Shown here: piece after piece, positions 62,070 to 64,000 of the stretch
How the letters are laid out: each line of letters opens with the position of its first letter
How positions within the stretch are numbered: position 1 is the first letter of the stretch
From: an uncultured Clostridia bacterium
GTDB taxonomy: Bacteria; Bacillota; Clostridia; Christensenellales; UBA1242
Length of the DNA: 64,000 bases
NCBI GenBank assembly: GCA_944349925.1
Contig: CALVNT010000008.1
Coordinates: 1-64,000 of the forward strand
Direction of reading: 5' to 3'
The notes under the pieces: generated by a model
Told to the model about the DNA's origin: nothing
The model's input: the letters and a program-made list of their open reading frames with translations, nothing else
Database searches by the model: none
Made by a program: the position numbers and the translations under genes

Positions 62070-63581
62070 TTAACCTTTTTTATAATATAAAACAATCGAG
62101 GTATCTTGTTCAAGTGGGAAAATAACATCAGGATTTTGAGCCGACACTTGTTCAACAGGCACGTGTGTAGATTTGGCAATATCCCAAGCACTTTGACCAG
62201 ACATTGCAAAAATCACTTCCATTGCGTAATCGCGTTCTGATAAAGGTTCTGAAATGTTTGCCTGTGAAATAACTGCCGAAACATTATCATAACTACAATT
62301 TATTGTGACTTTTACTTTTGAATCATAATACAAGTCTCTTCCTTTCTTTACGACAACATCTACATCGCTTACAATAGCACTAGCAATCAAAACGCCATCA
62401 CATTCACAATCAAACTTGTCTGAAAAACTAAAAGGCACATCAACTTGAACACTATTAAGAGAATTTGTATCGTCATTTAAATACACAACATTTGTTTTTG
62501 CGATACCTTCAATATAGACCTGCCCGTCCTGAAGATAAACGTTGGTTAGATTAACCCCATTTCCGCTAGCAAACAAAACTTTGTCAACTCTTGGTGCGTC
62601 TTCTTCTAAGGTTAAACTACCTTCAATTTTATCTTCAATATTAACAGCAGGACAAACAACTGTATTTTCAAAAGATTCAGTTGTTAAAGCTATTTCATTT
62701 TTTGTGCTATATAGATCATTGATAACAGTTATCAGTTCATTTTTAAAGACTTTTACATTAGCACATACAGGAACTTTGATATTAAGTTTTTGACCATTAT
62801 CTTCATTTTCTATTGAAGTTGTAACATCTTTTTCTTTTACAGATAAATAAGCTTCGCAAATATAATCTTTTTCAACTCCATCAATTTCAATTTCTTGCTT
62901 AAAAGATTCATTTATATAAAAACTATCAAATTTGTCTTCTTCAGTCAAATATAAAACTCTTGTAAGGACATCACCTTGTAATGATACAAATCCTGTTCCG
63001 CTTTCAACACTTTTAAGCATAACTTGACTTTCGGTTGTTAAAACTTTTTTGATGTTTTCTCGTAGTACTGTTTCACTTTCGACATCAAAAATTCCCTTTT
63101 TAGAGCCGACAAATTTTACGACTTCTATTTCTTCATTTTTGCAACACACTTCTTCATCGTTAGACCCAATAGAAGAAATTTCATTTTGACCAAGGCAAAG
63201 ACCAGATTGATTTAAATTTACAACAATCCTTAAGCTATCCCCTGAAATACTTTCTATTGAATAATCGACGACTTTTAAAATGATTATAGGTTCTTGCCCC
63301 GTCAAAATATCACTGCTTTCAAACTTTGATGAAAAATTGCAACTGTGACAAGTTGAATTTATTTCACCTTCAGGCGTAATAAAAATGATTTTTAAATCTA
63401 CTATTCCAGAATAGTTCAAAACACCATTCAGTGTTTCACTGGACTCGTCGTAGGCTTTAACCCCTATTGATAAAATTTTGTCAACTTCACAGCCAAGCGA
63501 AACATTACATTCAACTGAAAAATCGCTTGTTGGAAGCTTTATCTTCTTTGCGACTGAAAATTTGTTACTTTCAAATGCCAT
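62070..63581 (-). CDS. SPOCS (DUF3794) and LysM-domain spore morphogenesis protein
   Basis: Three DUF3794/SPOCS-type segments fill residues ~25-440 and a LysM domain ends the protein (~455-500; 'QSAWDIAKSTHVPVEQVSAQNP'). Proteins with SPOCS and LysM act in spore coat or cortex assembly; SipL of Clostridioides has this arrangement and binds SpoIVA. The 503-aa start is the ATG after GGAGGG; the extension four codons upstream is not needed. It is divergent from veg. With the SpoVM-like peptide in this window it would complete a coat-anchoring set, although SpoIVA is not seen. Confidence 0.88.
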   Translation of the reverse strand: MAFESNKFSVAKKIKLPTSDFSVECNVSLGCEVDKILSIGVKAYDESSETLNGVLNYSGIVDLKIIFITPEGEINSTCHSCNFSSKFESSDILTGQEPIIILKVVDYSIESISGDSLRIVVNLNQSGLCLGQNEISSIGSNDEEVCCKNEEIEVVKFVGSKKGIFDVESETVLRENIKKVLTTESQVMLKSVESGTGFVSLQGDVLTRVLYLTEEDKFDSFYINESFKQEIEIDGVEKDYICEAYLSVKEKDVTTSIENEDNGQKLNIKVPVCANVKVFKNELITVINDLYSTKNEIALTTESFENTVVCPAVNIEDKIEGSLTLEEDAPRVDKVLFASGNGVNLTNVYLQDGQVYIEGIAKTNVVYLNDDTNSLNSVQVDVPFSFSDKFDCECDGVLIASAIVSDVDVVVKKGRDLYYDSKVKVTINCSYDNVSAVISQANISEPLSERDYAMEVIFAMSGQSAWDIAKSTHVPVEQVSAQNPDVIFPLEQDTSIVLYYKKG

Positions 63582-63691
63582 TTTACCCTCCAAAACATTT
63601 TACGAGATATATTTACGAGGCAAATATTTTTTTTATGACAAAAATGTTTGAAAATAATAAAAAGAGGCAAAAATTACAAAAAGGAGATAAT

Positions 63692-63922
63692 ATGCGAAGA
63701 ATAACAATGAGTTTAGAAGAAGCAAAACTAAAAATACTCGCTTTAAAGGGAAGCCAAGTCGAGATGAATGTCAATAGAGGTCGAAAAAAAATAGAGGCAG
63801 TAAGTGGGATAATTCGAGATGTATATCCTAGCGTATTTACTGTTGAAACAAATATGGACAAAATTCAAACATTTTCATATTATGATGTTTTGTGCGGAAA
63901 CATCAAAATATTAGATAATTAA
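63692..63922 (+). CDS. veg: Veg protein
   Basis: A 76-aa small basic protein of the Veg family (biofilm/sporulation-linked, function incompletely known): 'NRGRKKIEAVSGIIRDVYPSVFTVE' (family G-R-R-K-x-I-E-x-x-G-x-L/I-x-x-x-Y-P-S-V-F) and 'TFSYYDVLCGNIKI'. The start is the ATG after AAGGAGA; a longer frame upstream lacks a site. Divergent from the SPOCS/LysM gene. Confidence 0.93.
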   Translation: MRRITMSLEEAKLKILALKGSQVEMNVNRGRKKIEAVSGIIRDVYPSVFTVETNMDKIQTFSYYDVLCGNIKILDN

Positions 63923-64000
63923 ACATATAAAAAATATTTTTATTTAAAATCATCAATTTTTTGTTTTTAAAAGAAATGACTAATCGTTAAAATTTTTAAC

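Overview
The window is AT-rich chromosome of a spore-forming Clostridia-type bacterium, probably an uncultured gut lineage. It carries sigE, sigG, spoIIGA, spoIIP, spoIIR, spoVG, spoVM-like, sleB, ypeB and a SPOCS/LysM coat or morphogenesis protein. The MurE motif DNPR predicts meso-diaminopimelate peptidoglycan. TGA is used as a normal stop.\n\nLayout. (1) 1-7.3 kb is accessory: a decayed tyrosine integrase with three paralogous small excisionase-like proteins, a GIY-YIG protein, a DUF6119/TIGR04141-type protein, a phosphoesterase, an acetyltransferase and tRNA-Arg(CCT). Upstream of the tRNA lie two 38-nt 5' halves of other tRNA-Arg(CCT) genes, each next to a perfect tandem 12-bp repeat. (2) 7.4-10.8 kb: SAM-riboswitch-controlled metK, mtaB, rpsU and rplS. 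(3) 10.8-16 kb: an IS3-type remnant, then the hrcA-grpE-dnaK-dnaJ operon behind a CIRCE operator; GrpE has a cysteine-rich N-terminus. (4) 16-27 kb: trhP, tsaD, spoIIP, prfB with its programmed frameshift, tlyA, fakA, an Asp23 protein and rpmB. (5) 27-32.3 kb: a 34-aa SpoVM-like gene, feoB, feoA, nrdR, and an NrtR-type regulator with a P-loop kinase/CYTH fusion that share a 17-bp operator. (6) 32.4-34.1 kb: a BspA-like leucine-rich surface protein whose promoter has a nine-G tract in its -35/-10 spacer. (7) 34.3-58.8 kb: sporulation sigma factors and the division/cell-wall cluster (ylmC, sigG, sigE, spoIIGA, ftsZ, ftsA, ftsQ, murA // ftsW, murD, mraY, murE, ddl, murF). It is interrupted at the usual murG position by an accessory block with two large extracytoplasmic proteins, two mTERF-like proteins, a transglutaminase-like protein, an acetyltransferase and two ftsW 3'-end fragments. 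(8) 58.9-64 kb: spoVG, ypeB, sleB, spoIIR, a SPOCS/LysM protein and veg.\n\nHow the genes fit together. Most of the window serves peptidoglycan synthesis, division and the switch to sporulation: SpoIIR and SpoIIGA activate SigE, SpoIIP supports engulfment, SpoVM anchors the coat, and SleB/YpeB act at germination. The signals most worth following are the putative phase-variable promoter, the tRNA-half scars, the operator sitting exactly in the nrtR promoter spacer, the ten-copy mTERF-like repeat protein, the repeated ftsW ends and the cysteine-rich GrpE. No CRISPR array, rRNA gene or complete mobile element was seen.
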